Positions 32,461 to 43,009 of a stretch of 64,000 nt of DNA are shown here, one piece after another. The stretch is taken from contig NZ_CP043426.1 of assembly GCF_008245025.1 (NCBI RefSeq), positions 1,364,001-1,428,000 of the forward strand, read 5' to 3'. Within the stretch, counting starts at the first letter, position 1, and each line of letters begins with the position of its first letter. The position numbers were made by a program, and so were the translations under genes. Below the pieces are notes generated by a model. The model saw only the letters and a list, made by a program, of their open reading frames with translations. It searched no databases and was not told the origin of the DNA. Source of the DNA: Campylobacter lari subsp. concheus (GTDB lineage: Bacteria; Campylobacterota; Campylobacteria; Campylobacterales; Campylobacteraceae).

Positions 32461-33549
32461 TTATTTATTTTTTACATAAACTCGTTGTAAATTTTGCAAA
32501 TTTGAACTTGTATTTAAAAGCAAAGCATCAGCCATGCAAATTGCCACCATAGCATTTACTACAACACTACCTCTTATACCCACACAAGGATCATGTCTAC
32601 CTTTTAACTCATGTATAATATTTTCCCCTTGAATATTTTGTGTTTGTTGGGGTAAAAATATAGAAGGGGTTGGTTTAAAATATGTTTTTATATCGATAAA
32701 GTCCCCATTAGAAATTCCGCCTAAGATCCCACCGCTATGATTGCTTAAAAACATCCCATCTTTTAGCTCATCATTATTTTCGCTTCCATATATATAGCTA
32801 CTTTGAATGCCACTTCCTATTTCTATAGCTTTAACCGCATTTACCCCCATAATTGCATGAACAAGTTTAGAATCAAGCTTATCATACAAAGGCTCGCCTA
32901 AACCTATGATAGGATTTTTTACTCTAGTAAAAACTCTAGCACCTATGCTATTTTTAGCCTTTTTAGCTTTTAAAATTTCATCTTTAAAACTTTGCTCTAA
33001 ATTTTTATCTAAAGCATAAACTTCACTATTTTTAGCATAACCAAAATCAAACTCACCATTGCTGAGTTTACTATCAATACTTCCTACTCCAAAAACTCCG
33101 CTCATTATCTCTATGTCAAATTCTTTTAAAAGCATTTGTGCCACAGCTCCTGCTGCTACTCTTGCTACACTTTCTCTAGCACTAGCTCTTCCACCGCCTC
33201 TATAATCTCTAATGCCATATTTGTGATAATAAGTAAAATCAGCATGCGCGGGACGAAATACATCTTTTTCATAATCTTTTGAGCGTGTGTTTTCATTATA
33301 CACCAAAACACTTATAGGGGTTCCTGTTGTATAACCCTCAAAAACCCCACTTAAAACTTGAGCTTTGTCTTCTTCTTTTCTAGGAGTGCTAAATTTATTT
33401 TGACCTGGTTTTCTTTTATCTAGCATTTCTTGTAAAAAATCAAAATCAAACTTCACTCCTGCTGGCATACCATCTATCACACAACCTATAGCTTGACCAT
33501 GAGATTCGCCAAAGCTTGTAAATTTAAATCTTACTCCAAAATTATTCAT
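32461..33549 (-). CDS. aroC: Chorismate synthase
   Basis: This is the last enzyme of the shikimate pathway, converting EPSP to chorismate with reduced flavin. The 362-residue chain carries the family signatures [16 protein letters not shown] (about 13-28), [20 protein letters not shown] (about 117-136) and [11 protein letters not shown] near 273. The start overlaps rnc by four bases, as in the aroC-rnc-rnhA cluster I recall in C. jejuni. Confidence 0.97.
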   Translation of the reverse strand: MNNFGVRFKFTSFGESHGQAIGCVIDGMPAGVKFDFDFLQEMLDKRKPGQNKFSTPRKEEDKAQVLSGVFEGYTTGTPISVLVYNENTRSKDYEKDVFRPAHADFTYYHKYGIRDYRGGGRASARESVARVAAGAVAQMLLKEFDIEIMSGVFGVGSIDSKLSNGEFDFGYAKNSEVYALDKNLEQSFKDEILKAKKAKNSIGARVFTRVKNPIIGLGEPLYDKLDSKLVHAIMGVNAVKAIEIGSGIQSSYIYGSENNDELKDGMFLSNHSGGILGGISNGDFIDIKTYFKPTPSIFLPQQTQNIQGENIIHELKGRHDPCVGIRGSVVVNAMVAICMADALLLNTSSNLQNLQRVYVKNK

Positions 33550-34214
33550 AGTTTTCCTAATTTCTCAAGTGCAATTTTAGCACATTGTTGCTGGGCTTCT
33601 TTTTTACTACCTGCTGTAGATCTTGCTACTTCTATACCTTGAATTTTTACTGCGATTTCAAATTGCTTTTTATGATCAGGCCCAAAAGCTTTCACCACTA
33701 CATACTCAGGTGTGCCTGCCATATTTGCCTGCGTGATTTCTTGAAGTCTTGTTTTATAGTCTTTAAATAAACTTTGTGTGTCAATATGTGGATAAACCTC
33801 ATTAAGTAAATTTAATGCTATATTTTTGGTTTTTTCAAAACCTATTTCTAAATACAAAGCCCCCATTAGTGCTTCAAAAGCATCAGAAAGTATAGAAGGC
33901 TTATTGCGTCCATCGTTATTTTCTTCTGCAATAGACATAAAAATACATGCTCCAAGATCAAGTTTTTGCGCTAAGGTTGCAAAAGATTTTTCATTTACCA
34001 AAGCTGCTCTAAGCTTAGAAAGATTTCCTTCTGAGTCTTTTTGAAATTTAAAAAACAAAAACTCTCCTACCACTAAATCCATTACAGCATCACCCAAAAA
34101 CTCTAATCTTTCGTTATTGTAAGGCTTTTTGTAACTTTTATGCGTCAAAGCTTCGATGAGTAATTGCTCATTTTCAAAATGATAATTTAGTCTTTCTTGA
34201 AGTTTTTTAAGCAT
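33546..34214 (-). CDS. rnc: Ribonuclease III
   Basis: RNase III cuts double-stranded RNA, including the long stems around 16S and 23S RNA described in this window. The 222-residue protein has the catalytic signature [12 protein letters not shown] (about 34-45), a second acidic site [15 protein letters not shown] (about 107), and a C-terminal dsRNA-binding domain (about 150-220, ending [18 protein letters not shown]). Overlaps rnhA by eight bases and aroC by four. Confidence 0.98.
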   Translation of the reverse strand: MLKKLQERLNYHFENEQLLIEALTHKSYKKPYNNERLEFLGDAVMDLVVGEFLFFKFQKDSEGNLSKLRAALVNEKSFATLAQKLDLGACIFMSIAEENNDGRNKPSILSDAFEALMGALYLEIGFEKTKNIALNLLNEVYPHIDTQSLFKDYKTRLQEITQANMAGTPEYVVVKAFGPDHKKQFEIAVKIQGIEVARSTAGSKKEAQQQCAKIALEKLGKL

Positions 34215-34647
34215 TTATCGACCTTTCTTCTTGGAGCTTTAAGGCTGCATTTCTTGCTAATTCATCACAACGTTCATTTAACTCATGACCATCGTGCGCT
34301 TTGATCCAAAAAGCAGTTATTTTATGATCTTTAGCTACATTTAAATACTCTTTCCAAAGATCAATATTTTTTTTACCTTTAAAGTCTTTTTTTACCCAAC
34401 CTTCAAGCCATTCATTAATACTTTGAACCATTAAATTTGAATCTGTGTATAATTTCACATCGCATGGTTCTTTTAAAGCTTTTAAAGCTTCTATAATGGC
34501 CATTAACTCCATGCGGTTATTTGTTGTATTCTCACATGCTCCACTTTGTTCTTTTTGATAATTTTTATAAGTTAAAACATAAGCCCACCCTCCAAAACCA
34601 GGGTTATTTAAACAAGAACCATCAGTATAAATTTCAATATTTTTCAA
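34207..34647 (-). CDS. rnhA: Ribonuclease HI
   Basis: A 146-residue enzyme that degrades the RNA strand of RNA-DNA hybrids. The four carboxylates are visible: Asp in [11 protein letters not shown] (about 7-17), Glu in [11 protein letters not shown] (about 47), Asp in LYTDSNLMV (about 67) and Asp in [11 protein letters not shown] (about 129). The length is typical of bacterial RNase HI. Overlaps both neighbours. Confidence 0.98.
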   Translation of the reverse strand: MKNIEIYTDGSCLNNPGFGGWAYVLTYKNYQKEQSGACENTTNNRMELMAIIEALKALKEPCDVKLYTDSNLMVQSINEWLEGWVKKDFKGKKNIDLWKEYLNVAKDHKITAFWIKAHDGHELNERCDELARNAALKLQEERSINA

Positions 34648-35606
34648 GCTTTTACCTCATAATAAATCTCACATTTTCCAAATTCATAACAAAATGGACA
34701 ATGATAAAAAAACAAAAGACTTTGATTTTTACAATTATTACACACATAAGTAAAGCTAAGATTTGCATTTAGTTTATTATCGTTTAAAATTTTTAAAATT
34801 TTTAGTTTATGATTTTTGATAGGAATAGCTTTTGTACTTAAATTTTTTGCATAAAAAAACTCATGGTATTTTTCATCTTCAAGATTAAGCGGATTTTTAC
34901 ATTCATTAAGCAAATCAATGACATTTTCAAATTGAGGCATTTGAGTAAGTTTATCTTTATAATGCAAAAAGCAAAGTCTTAAAATATACTCATTATCTTT
35001 ACTCAAAACTAAAATTTCTTTTAGTTTTTGTTCTTGCTCTTTAGAACTTGCTTGAATTTTTAAAGCTTTTATCAAGGCTTTTTCTGCGTATATATTTTCT
35101 CCTAGCTCAAACAAACACTCTAAAACATCCAAAACCTTATCATAATCTTTGAGTTTTAAATAAACAATTTTTAAAAGTTTTAGGCTTTCTTTGTTGCGTG
35201 CTTTGATTTTTAAAGCATTCAATAAAGCTTCTACGCTACGCTCCAAAAATCCTGCTTTTAAATAAACTTGTGCTAGTGAAAAAAAGATAAATTCTTTTTG
35301 GCTTGCCTCACTTACTTTTTGCAAAGCTATGAGATAAATCCCCACAGCTTTTTCAAATTCACCACTTTTAGTAAAAATTTGAGCTAAGAAATTTAAATTT
35401 TCTATGCTTAAATTAGCATTTTTTAAAATTTGTTGATGTGTAGAATTAATTTCAAATTTTTTTACAAAACGATCAAGTTTACTTTTTTGGTCTTTACTTG
35501 CAAAAATACGCCATATATAATGTGAGCTAGCTATGATAAAAATCAAAGCAGTTAAAACAATAAGACCAAATAAAGGATCGCGATATTCTACAAAGAAAAA
35601 ATCCAT
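34644..35606 (-). CDS. LapB/YciM-like membrane-anchored TPR protein with zinc ribbon
   Basis: A 320-residue protein with one N-terminal membrane helix (about 12-32), a run of TPR-like helical repeats (about 55-230) and a C-terminal four-Cys knuckle: C289-x2-C292-x10-C303-x2-C306. The order and the spacing C-x2-C-x10-C-x2-C, with HCP before the last Cys, match the rubredoxin-like end of E. coli LapB as I remember it. LapB is an inner-membrane adaptor that couples LPS transport to FtsH turnover of LpxC. Whether that circuit exists in Campylobacter is inference. The protein is shorter than E. coli LapB (389 residues). First gene of the rnhA-rnc-aroC operon and divergent from dnaG. Confidence 0.72.
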   Translation of the reverse strand: MDFFFVEYRDPLFGLIVLTALIFIIASSHYIWRIFASKDQKSKLDRFVKKFEINSTHQQILKNANLSIENLNFLAQIFTKSGEFEKAVGIYLIALQKVSEASQKEFIFFSLAQVYLKAGFLERSVEALLNALKIKARNKESLKLLKIVYLKLKDYDKVLDVLECLFELGENIYAEKALIKALKIQASSKEQEQKLKEILVLSKDNEYILRLCFLHYKDKLTQMPQFENVIDLLNECKNPLNLEDEKYHEFFYAKNLSTKAIPIKNHKLKILKILNDNKLNANLSFTYVCNNCKNQSLLFFYHCPFCYEFGKCEIYYEVKA

Positions 35607-35680
35607 AACCTTGCAACTTAATTTTCAAATTTATAACAATTATAGCTAAATGCTTATATAATTTTCTTTAAGGTTTAAAG

Positions 35681-37465
35681 ATGATAGAACAAGCAAGTAT
35701 AGAACAACTTTTACAAAAAACAGATATTGTTGATATTATAGCTCATTATGTTGAAGTGAAAAAACAAGGCTCAAGCTATGTTTGCGTTTGTCCTTTTCAT
35801 GATGATAAAAATCCTAGTATGCATATTAATTCCATTAAAGGATTTTATCATTGTTTTGCATGCAAGGCTGGGGGTAATGTTTTTAGATTTGTAATGGATT
35901 ATGAGAAATTAAACTTTGTTGAAGCGGTGGAAAAAGTTGCTTCATGGAGTAATTTTTCGCTTACTTATACCTCACAAAAACAAGATAATAAAAAATCCAT
36001 CATTCATATCTTGCCTACCCTTAATGCTTTTTATAAACAAAACTTAGCTAAAAACAAAGAGGCTTTAGCTTATCTTTATAAAAGAGGCTTAAATGATGAG
36101 GATATTAGAACTTTTGAGCTAGGCTTTGCACCAAGTTCTAATGAAACACTAAGACTTTTACAAAATGAGCAAATCACTCAAGAAGAAGCTCTAGAGGTAG
36201 GTGCGATAAAACAAAATGAAAATGGTACTTATGCAAGTTTTATCAACCGCATTACTTTTAGCATTTATGATCATAAAAATTTACTCATAGGCTTTGGTGG
36301 TAGAACTTTAGATGAAAACAATATGGCAAAATACGTTAATTCTCCCCAAAGTAAACTTTTTGATAAATCACGCGTTTTTTATGCGCTCAATTTAGCAAAA
36401 GATGCTATTTATAAACAAAAAGAAATGATAATTTGCGAAGGTTACATGGATGCTATAGCCTTTCATAAAGCAGGATTTAAAAATGCTGTAGCGATTTTAG
36501 GAACAGCTTTAGGCGAAAATCACATACCTTTAATAAAAAGATTACAAGCCAGAGTGATCTTATGTTTTGATAATGATAATGCTGGGCTTAATGCTGCTGT
36601 GCGTTCAGCACATTTACTAAGTTTAGCAAAAATTGATGGAAAAGCGGTCTTAATAGAAGGTGGGAAAGATCCGGCTGAACTCGTAGCAAGCCATCAAGAA
36701 AAATTACTTTTTAATATTTTAGAAAAAGGTATAGAGTTTGGAGAATTTTATATAAGAAGTTTGATTGCAAGTTGTGATTTAAACTCAGTACTTAGCAAAC
36801 AAAAAGCCTTAGAAGAGGTGCAAAAATACACTTTTAATCTTGAACCTTTAGTAGCGAATTCTTACACTGCTTTAGTAGCAAATCTTTTGGGTGTAAATAC
36901 TAATGATATTAAGCTTTCTAAAAATACAAGAAAAATAAACTTCACTAATCCTATCAAACAAAGTAAAATTAACAGTATAAGCGAGCTAGAGCTTTTGAAA
37001 TTTTTATATGAAAATAATGAAACCATAGGACTTTTTAAACTTTTAAGTGCAAAAGAATATTTTTTACACCAAGATATCACTAAAGCTATTTTAGAACAAA
37101 AAAACTTTGAAGATCCTAACATAAGAGAGCTTTATGAGTTTGAAAATATCCAAAATTTAAGCAATTTAGAAGAATTTTTATATGCCATTTGCAAGATCAA
37201 CCTTGCTTATTTTAATAAATTAAAAAATTTAAATTTAAAACAAGCCTTTAAAAAACAAATTTATAATTTACTTAATCAAAATTTAGAAAAAATCAAAAAA
37301 AACTATCAGAATGATGAAATTTTTTTAAACCACTTAATAGAAGTTTTAAAAAGTGTGCATTTTTTAGATGATGAGGAAAGTTTGGAATTATTTTTAAATA
37401 GATTGCAAAAAAATATCAAAGATAAAAAAATAATTCATTATGACTTTGAAGAAGAAGTTTTTTAA
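35681..37465 (+). CDS. dnaG: DNA primase
   Basis: A 594-residue primase that makes RNA primers for replication. The N-terminal CHC2 zinc finger is complete (CPFHDDKNPSMH ... FYHCFACKAGG, about 38-66). The TOPRIM core shows IICEGYMDAIAFHKAG near 250 and the metal-binding Asp pair in VILCFDNDNAG near 292. The C-terminal ~190 residues are Lys/Asn/Leu-rich and should bind the DnaB helicase. The start has no strong ribosome binding site but is the only good candidate. Confidence 0.97.
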   Translation: MIEQASIEQLLQKTDIVDIIAHYVEVKKQGSSYVCVCPFHDDKNPSMHINSIKGFYHCFACKAGGNVFRFVMDYEKLNFVEAVEKVASWSNFSLTYTSQKQDNKKSIIHILPTLNAFYKQNLAKNKEALAYLYKRGLNDEDIRTFELGFAPSSNETLRLLQNEQITQEEALEVGAIKQNENGTYASFINRITFSIYDHKNLLIGFGGRTLDENNMAKYVNSPQSKLFDKSRVFYALNLAKDAIYKQKEMIICEGYMDAIAFHKAGFKNAVAILGTALGENHIPLIKRLQARVILCFDNDNAGLNAAVRSAHLLSLAKIDGKAVLIEGGKDPAELVASHQEKLLFNILEKGIEFGEFYIRSLIASCDLNSVLSKQKALEEVQKYTFNLEPLVANSYTALVANLLGVNTNDIKLSKNTRKINFTNPIKQSKINSISELELLKFLYENNETIGLFKLLSAKEYFLHQDITKAILEQKNFEDPNIRELYEFENIQNLSNLEEFLYAICKINLAYFNKLKNLNLKQAFKKQIYNLLNQNLEKIKKNYQNDEIFLNHLIEVLKSVHFLDDEESLELFLNRLQKNIKDKKIIHYDFEEEVF

Positions 37466-37531
37466 ATAAAAACTTGTACAAAAATTAAAAAATATTCATT
37501 ACAATATGTCGAAAAATTTCGAAAGGAAAAA

Positions 37532-38515
37532 ATGAAAGCATTAGCACTTTTTAGTGGTGGACTTGACTCTATGCTTGCTATAAAACTCATAAGCTCTCAA
37601 GGCATAGAAGTAAAAGCCTTAAACATAAATATAGGCTTTGGTGGTACAAGTGATAAAAGCGAACTCATGGCAAAACGCGCTGCTATAGCAGGAGCTAGTT
37701 TTGAAATGATAGATGTAAAAAATGCATATTTGCAAGAAGTTTTATTTAACCCTCAATATGGATACGGAAAACACTTTAACCCTTGTATAGATTGTCACGC
37801 TTTTATGTTTAAAACCGCTCTTTCTATGTTAAAAGATGAAAACGCAAGCTTTATCATCACAGGGGAGGTAGTTGGTCAGCGTCCCATGAGCCAAAGAAAT
37901 GATGCTATGGTTAAGGTAAAAAAACTGGCTCTTGATGAAGAAGATTTGATCTTACGTCCAATGTGTGCTAAAAATTTGCCTTTAACCAAACCTGAACGTG
38001 AGGGTTGGGTTGATAGAGAAAAGTTAGAAAACATAAGCGGAAGAAGCAGAAAAAGACAACTTGAACTTGCCGCTCAATTTGGTTTTGAAGATTTTGAAAG
38101 TCCAGGTGGTGGATGTTTGCTCACACTTGAGAGTTTTTCAAATAAAATCAAAGATTTTATTAAATTTGATAAAAATATGCAAGTTAATGATGCGCAACTT
38201 TTAAAATATGGACGCCATTTAAGACTTCCAAATGGATCTAAAATGATAGTAGGTAGAAATGAACTAGAAAATCAATTTTTAAAAGAATTAAAAACTCAAA
38301 AATACGAAGAATTAAAACTTTTTGATTTAATAGGTGCTTATTCTTTGGTGGATGAGAACATCAATCCACAAGATCTTGAACTTGCTCTAAGCATAGCACT
38401 AACTTATGCTAAAACTCAAAATAATACAAAATACAAAATAGGCTTTAAAGATAAAATTTTCCAAAGTATGGCTTTTGAAGATAAAAATAAAATTCAAGAA
38501 TATTTTATAAATTAA
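37532..38515 (+). CDS. PP-loop ATP-pyrophosphatase, probably RNA thiolation (ThiI/MnmA-like)
   Basis: The 327-residue protein opens with an adenylating PP-loop, ALFSGGLDSMLAIKLI (residues 5-20). Other conserved pieces are CIDCHAFMFK (about 90), GEVVGQRPMSQR (about 113) and FESPGGGCLLT (about 191). The PP-loop together with two Cys in a CxxC fits enzymes that adenylate a tRNA base and insert sulfur, as ThiI, MnmA and TtcA do. It lacks the THUMP domain of ThiI and is not a standard MnmA, so I give no symbol. It follows dnaG after 66 bp behind GAAAGG. Confidence 0.65.
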   Translation: MKALALFSGGLDSMLAIKLISSQGIEVKALNINIGFGGTSDKSELMAKRAAIAGASFEMIDVKNAYLQEVLFNPQYGYGKHFNPCIDCHAFMFKTALSMLKDENASFIITGEVVGQRPMSQRNDAMVKVKKLALDEEDLILRPMCAKNLPLTKPEREGWVDREKLENISGRSRKRQLELAAQFGFEDFESPGGGCLLTLESFSNKIKDFIKFDKNMQVNDAQLLKYGRHLRLPNGSKMIVGRNELENQFLKELKTQKYEELKLFDLIGAYSLVDENINPQDLELALSIALTYAKTQNNTKYKIGFKDKIFQSMAFEDKNKIQEYFIN

Positions 38516-38537
38516 ACTACCCTTTAAAGGGTAGTTT
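38514..38537. terminator. Bidirectional terminator
   Basis: AAACTACCCTTT followed directly by AAAGGGTAGTTT forms a perfect 24-bp palindrome with A-runs on the left and T-runs on the right. It lies between the convergent PP-loop and chemoreceptor genes and can stop transcription from both. Confidence 0.85.
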
Positions 38538-38538
38538 T

Positions 38539-40626
38539 TTAAAATTTCTTTCTTCTAACCTCTGCTACAATATCAGCTGACATAGAATCAACTTCATTAG
38601 CTACAGAATTAGTCGCATGAGCAATTTGTGAGTTTTCTTTAGTTAAACCATCAATTACTGAAACAGATTGATTAATTTGTGAAATTCCTAAAGCTTGTTC
38701 TTTAATACTCTCACCCATTTCATTAATAGATTGAACTAAGATATTAGTATTAGCTTCTATTTCACCTAAAGACTTTTGAGTTCTTTCTGCTAGGTTTCTA
38801 ACTTCATCAGCAACAACAGCAAAGCCACGTCCATGTTCACCTGCACGTGCTGCTTCAATAGCTGCATTTAATGCAAGTAGATTAATTTGATCTGCTATAT
38901 CTCTAATAACATCGGTTACATCTTTAATATCACTACTTTGTTTAATAACCTCTTCAGTTCTTGCTGCTACTGCATTCATAGAAGCACTCATTTCTTCAAC
39001 CGCAGCTGCACTTTCTTGTAAAGAATCAGCTTGTTTTTGCGCACCATCATTAAGTTTTAAAACACTCTCTTTTAAAGAATCGGCCTTAGTTTGAAGCATT
39101 TCACCTTGTTTTAATGAAGCTTGAAGCATTTTTCTAATCTCTGCACCTACTGCATTAAGTGATTTTTCTATCTCACCTTCTGCATTTTCAAGTTTATCTG
39201 AAAAATCAAGATTTTGAAAACTTGCAAATACTCTTTCTATTTCATTTAAATCTTTACCAATTTTCATCTGCATATCATCAAGCATTTTATTCAACACTTC
39301 TTTTAAATCTATAAGTTTTGGATTTATAGGATTTGATTCTATTCTTTGAGAAAAATATCCTTTTTCTATCTCGCGAGAAACTTCTAAAATATTTTGTACA
39401 GTAATATCATCTTTTTCTAAGCATGCACGAATATATTGAACATTATCATTAATCACACCAGCCATTTTGCCAATTTCATCATTATATCTAGGCTTCACAA
39501 CCTCGACTGTTGAGATTTCATGGTTTAAATATTTAAAGAATTTCATCATATGCTCTTGCAATCTTGCAATCCTATTTGTTATTATAGTTTTCATACTAAT
39601 TCCAAGAACTAACACTATAACAACTATAGCTATTAGCCCGCTTATCAATATAGCATTTCTTAATTCAGAAATAGGGGCATCTATAACTTTTTGTGGTGCA
39701 ACAGCAAGCATTGACCACAAAATTCCTGTATTAGGCCATACTTCAAAAACCCTTATTGCACCATGATATTTAGAACCATCATCTGCGATATAATCAATAC
39801 TTGTAACTTGTGGTTTTTGAATTATTTCAATAATATTACTAGCATTTTTATTTACATCAGTTATTTTTTTTGTAACAAAATCTGCATTTGGATGTGTAGC
39901 TATAACACCACCATTAGATAATAATATTCTTCTATCACCTTCATATATAGATCTAGAAAAATCATTAAAATCGTTAGCTAATATTTTCATATCAAATATC
40001 ATACCTAGCACACCTAATACTTTACCGTTTTTATCTACAAGCGGTGTAGCAATATTTGAACCAAATATTTTTTCACCATTAATATTAAACCATCTTGGTT
40101 CTCCAAAATATAATTTATCGCCACTCATAATATGTTTAATACCCCTTAAAGATGATAAATCTTCACTTGCTTGTATAGTTTTTACACCCCCAGGTTTTAA
40201 AATATCAAAATCCTTCATCAATACCATAAATTCATTATTACTTGTAAAATATTTATTATTATTTAATCCAATATTTTTATAAGTTGATCCATCTTTTAAA
40301 TAATAATACCCATAAGCAATAGTAGAACTAGCGTCTATAGTCTCACCTAGAATATTTTCTATTCTTTTTTCTGAAATGGTACCCTCTTCAAGCAAAGTAT
40401 TAAATATTTTTTGTGCTCCAATAGTAGAGATAAAAAATGATTTTATAGCAGCCTCAGCTGAATTTGTATAACGAAAAACTGAAGTAATAAGTGTTTTATT
40501 AATCTGTTGAGACAGGGTATTTGTAGATTTTTGTACAATTAAAAAAGATAAACTAGCCAAAATCAAAATAACAGTCGACACTACAATAACAATAACTTTA
40601 GTACTAAGTTTTAATTGCTTCCACAT
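38539..40626 (-). CDS. Methyl-accepting chemotaxis protein with periplasmic dCache-type sensor
   Basis: A 695-residue transducer. The first membrane helix spans about residues 10-30. A periplasmic region of about 300 residues follows, with dCache-like features ([23 protein letters not shown] near 225). The second helix is at about 325-345, followed by a HAMP-like linker. The cytoplasmic signalling tip is canonical: [20 protein letters not shown] and [20 protein letters not shown] (about 575-615). No CheB/CheR docking pentapeptide is seen at the C-terminus (ends EVRRKKF). AAGGAGTG precedes the ATG. The ligand is unknown. Confidence 0.93.
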   Translation of the reverse strand: MWKQLKLSTKVIVIVVSTVILILASLSFLIVQKSTNTLSQQINKTLITSVFRYTNSAEAAIKSFFISTIGAQKIFNTLLEEGTISEKRIENILGETIDASSTIAYGYYYLKDGSTYKNIGLNNNKYFTSNNEFMVLMKDFDILKPGGVKTIQASEDLSSLRGIKHIMSGDKLYFGEPRWFNINGEKIFGSNIATPLVDKNGKVLGVLGMIFDMKILANDFNDFSRSIYEGDRRILLSNGGVIATHPNADFVTKKITDVNKNASNIIEIIQKPQVTSIDYIADDGSKYHGAIRVFEVWPNTGILWSMLAVAPQKVIDAPISELRNAILISGLIAIVVIVLVLGISMKTIITNRIARLQEHMMKFFKYLNHEISTVEVVKPRYNDEIGKMAGVINDNVQYIRACLEKDDITVQNILEVSREIEKGYFSQRIESNPINPKLIDLKEVLNKMLDDMQMKIGKDLNEIERVFASFQNLDFSDKLENAEGEIEKSLNAVGAEIRKMLQASLKQGEMLQTKADSLKESVLKLNDGAQKQADSLQESAAAVEEMSASMNAVAARTEEVIKQSSDIKDVTDVIRDIADQINLLALNAAIEAARAGEHGRGFAVVADEVRNLAERTQKSLGEIEANTNILVQSINEMGESIKEQALGISQINQSVSVIDGLTKENSQIAHATNSVANEVDSMSADIVAEVRRKKF

Positions 40627-40804
40627 TAGACACTCCTTAAGTATAGATAAATAATTTTTGTAATTATAAAAACTTATTATTAAATTAACATAAAAAATTT
40701 ATTTATTTTTATAAAAATATTAAATAATTATATACATACCAATAAAATACTTATAAATATAATATATTATGGGATACACAAGTAATAAAATTTATTACTT
40801 GTAT
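40627..40804 (-). other. Intergenic promoter region of the chemoreceptor gene
   Basis: An AT-rich, gene-free stretch. A minus-strand ATATAATTATTTAAT near 40725 could serve as a -10 element. I see neither a sigma-28 nor a sigma-54 box, so the receptor is probably housekeeping-expressed. Confidence 0.35.
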
Positions 40805-43009
40805 TTAAAATATATTAAAGTTAATAAAATCACTTTGCCCATTTTCACTAATAATGTTAAGAGTATATTTACCTTTTTTTAAATTTAAGGCTAAAGATTC
40901 TTCTTTACTTTCAAAGATTAACTCTTGATTTAAATACCAAAAAAGCTTTTCTTTTCTAGGATTTGTAAGCTTTATTAATAGTTTTTGTGAACCCTTTAAA
41001 TCTTTTGGCAAAATAATATTGAGATTATTTAATGGATAAATAATTTTTAAATTTTGATTAGAACTTTGTAAATTTTGTTTTTCTTTTGCAAAAAATGCTT
41101 GTGCATTAGATGGTAAATTTAATACAATCTTTTTCTTTGCGTGGATGAAATTTTCATCTAAAGAATTAACTTCTTTGTTTTTATATATAAAAACTTCTTT
41201 TAAAAATGGAGAAATTCTTAAAGCATTTGCACTTTGTGGGTAAAGTACCTCTTTAAAATCAAATTTATAATCATATCTATATCCTGTTTGATTTTCAATT
41301 TTGATAGTAACTAAATCACTAGGCTGTTCAAATTCTAAATTAACTCCCTCAAGTAAAGCTAAAAGCTCAAAAAACAACTCTCCTGCTATGCTTACTCCGT
41401 ATAAATTTGCATTTGCTTCGCCATTAAAATTTCCAACCCATACTCCTAAAGTGTATTTTGGAGAAGTTCCTATAGCCCAAGCATCTTTTCTACCATAACT
41501 TGTACCTGTTTTCCAAGAAATAACGGTGTTAAAATCATATTGTCTTAAACCTGCTCTATCTAAATCCTTTAAGGTTTGTAAGGTTAAAAAGCTTGCTCCA
41601 TCACTAATAAGTTTTTTATCTTTTTTAGTAAATGTATTTTCTTCATATAAAAGTTCTTTGAATTTTCCATAATTTCCAAGTCCTAGATATATTTTTACCA
41701 TATCTTCTAAGCTAAACTCTTTTGTACCTAAAATCAAAGAAAGTCCGTATTTTTTAAAATTTTCATCTTCATAATTTAAAATATCTTTGAGTTTATAAAA
41801 AAACTTCTCATACCCATACTCTGCAAGCAAACTTACAAAAGGAATATTGAGAGATTTTTGCAAAGATTCTTTTGCGCTTATAAAGCCATAGTATTTTTTA
41901 TTTGCATTTTGTGGTACAAAATTAGAAAAAAATGTAGGCACATCAAGCATTAAAGATTCAGGCACTATAAGCCCTTCATCTATGGCTAAAGCAAAAAGCA
42001 GAGGTTTTAAAGTTGAACCCACACTACGCTTTGCTACAACTCCATCAACTTGACCAAAGGTTGTAAAATCATAAAAATCATTAGAACCTATATAAGCTAA
42101 AACTTTATTTGTTTTGGTATCTGCTAATAATATAGCTAAATTTTTTATACCCTTTTGATCTAATTTATAAGAATATTCTTTGGCTTTTTCTTCAAATTTG
42201 ATTTGAATTTTTTTATCTATACTAGAAATGATTTTTTCTTTATCTACTAAAAGTCTACGTGCTAAATGTGGAGCTAAGTTTTTCCTTGTTTTAAATTTAG
42301 GAAGTTTTTCAGCCTTTGCAAGAGTTAAAATATCTTTAGAAAAATATCCCTTTTCAAAAAGTCTATCAAGCAAAGCATTGCGTTTTTTTAAAAGCTTATC
42401 TTTGTTTTTTTCAAGATTAATTAAACCTGGATTATTAGGAAGCACTGCAAGCAAAGCTGCTTCACTCCAAGTAAGATCTTTTAAATCTTTTTCAAAATAA
42501 AACAAACCCGCACTTGCAACACCTACTAAATTTCCTCCATAGGGAGCATTGTTTAAATAAAGCCTTAGAATTTCATCTTTTTCACAAGCACTTTCTAAAG
42601 CAAAAGCTTTGATGATTTCATTAAATTTATTAAAATATGTGCGTTTGTTTTGCTCTAGAAGTTTGATTGTTTGCATAGAAATTGTACTTGCACCACTTCT
42701 TTTACTTGAAAAAATATTATTTTTAAAAGCTCTTATAAGCGCTAAAAAATCTACTCCATAATGAGAATAAAAATTTTTATCTTCATATAAAAGAACTGCA
42801 TTTTTTAATTTTTGTGGTATAAACTCACTCTCTAAATGCCATTGTTCATTAGCATCTAAAAATACACTAAGAATTTCTTTGTTTTTATCAAGCAAAACTT
42901 TACTATAAGTGCCTTTAAATAAATCCTTGCTATCAAAACTAAAATAAACTAAGCCTATGTAAAAACATAGGCTTAAAAAGCATACTACAAGGCTTATTTT
43001 GATTTTCAC
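40805..43009 (-). CDS. pbpC: Penicillin-binding protein 1C
   Basis: A 734-residue bifunctional peptidoglycan synthase. An N-terminal membrane anchor (about 5-25) is followed by a glycosyltransferase domain with the catalytic LLYEDKNFYSHYGVDFLALI (about 69-88) and GGNLVGVASAGLFYF (about 155), then a transpeptidase domain with the SxxK Ser in KRSVGSTLKPLLFALA near 328 and SWKTGTSYG near 492. The C-terminal extension (about 640-734) is the BiPBP_C domain typical of PBP1C. It overlaps the alpha-2-macroglobulin gene by four bases; pbpC next to such a gene is a known conserved pairing. Confidence 0.95.
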   Translation of the reverse strand: MKIKISLVVCFLSLCFYIGLVYFSFDSKDLFKGTYSKVLLDKNKEILSVFLDANEQWHLESEFIPQKLKNAVLLYEDKNFYSHYGVDFLALIRAFKNNIFSSKRSGASTISMQTIKLLEQNKRTYFNKFNEIIKAFALESACEKDEILRLYLNNAPYGGNLVGVASAGLFYFEKDLKDLTWSEAALLAVLPNNPGLINLEKNKDKLLKKRNALLDRLFEKGYFSKDILTLAKAEKLPKFKTRKNLAPHLARRLLVDKEKIISSIDKKIQIKFEEKAKEYSYKLDQKGIKNLAILLADTKTNKVLAYIGSNDFYDFTTFGQVDGVVAKRSVGSTLKPLLFALAIDEGLIVPESLMLDVPTFFSNFVPQNANKKYYGFISAKESLQKSLNIPFVSLLAEYGYEKFFYKLKDILNYEDENFKKYGLSLILGTKEFSLEDMVKIYLGLGNYGKFKELLYEENTFTKKDKKLISDGASFLTLQTLKDLDRAGLRQYDFNTVISWKTGTSYGRKDAWAIGTSPKYTLGVWVGNFNGEANANLYGVSIAGELFFELLALLEGVNLEFEQPSDLVTIKIENQTGYRYDYKFDFKEVLYPQSANALRISPFLKEVFIYKNKEVNSLDENFIHAKKKIVLNLPSNAQAFFAKEKQNLQSSNQNLKIIYPLNNLNIILPKDLKGSQKLLIKLTNPRKEKLFWYLNQELIFESKEESLALNLKKGKYTLNIISENGQSDFINFNIF

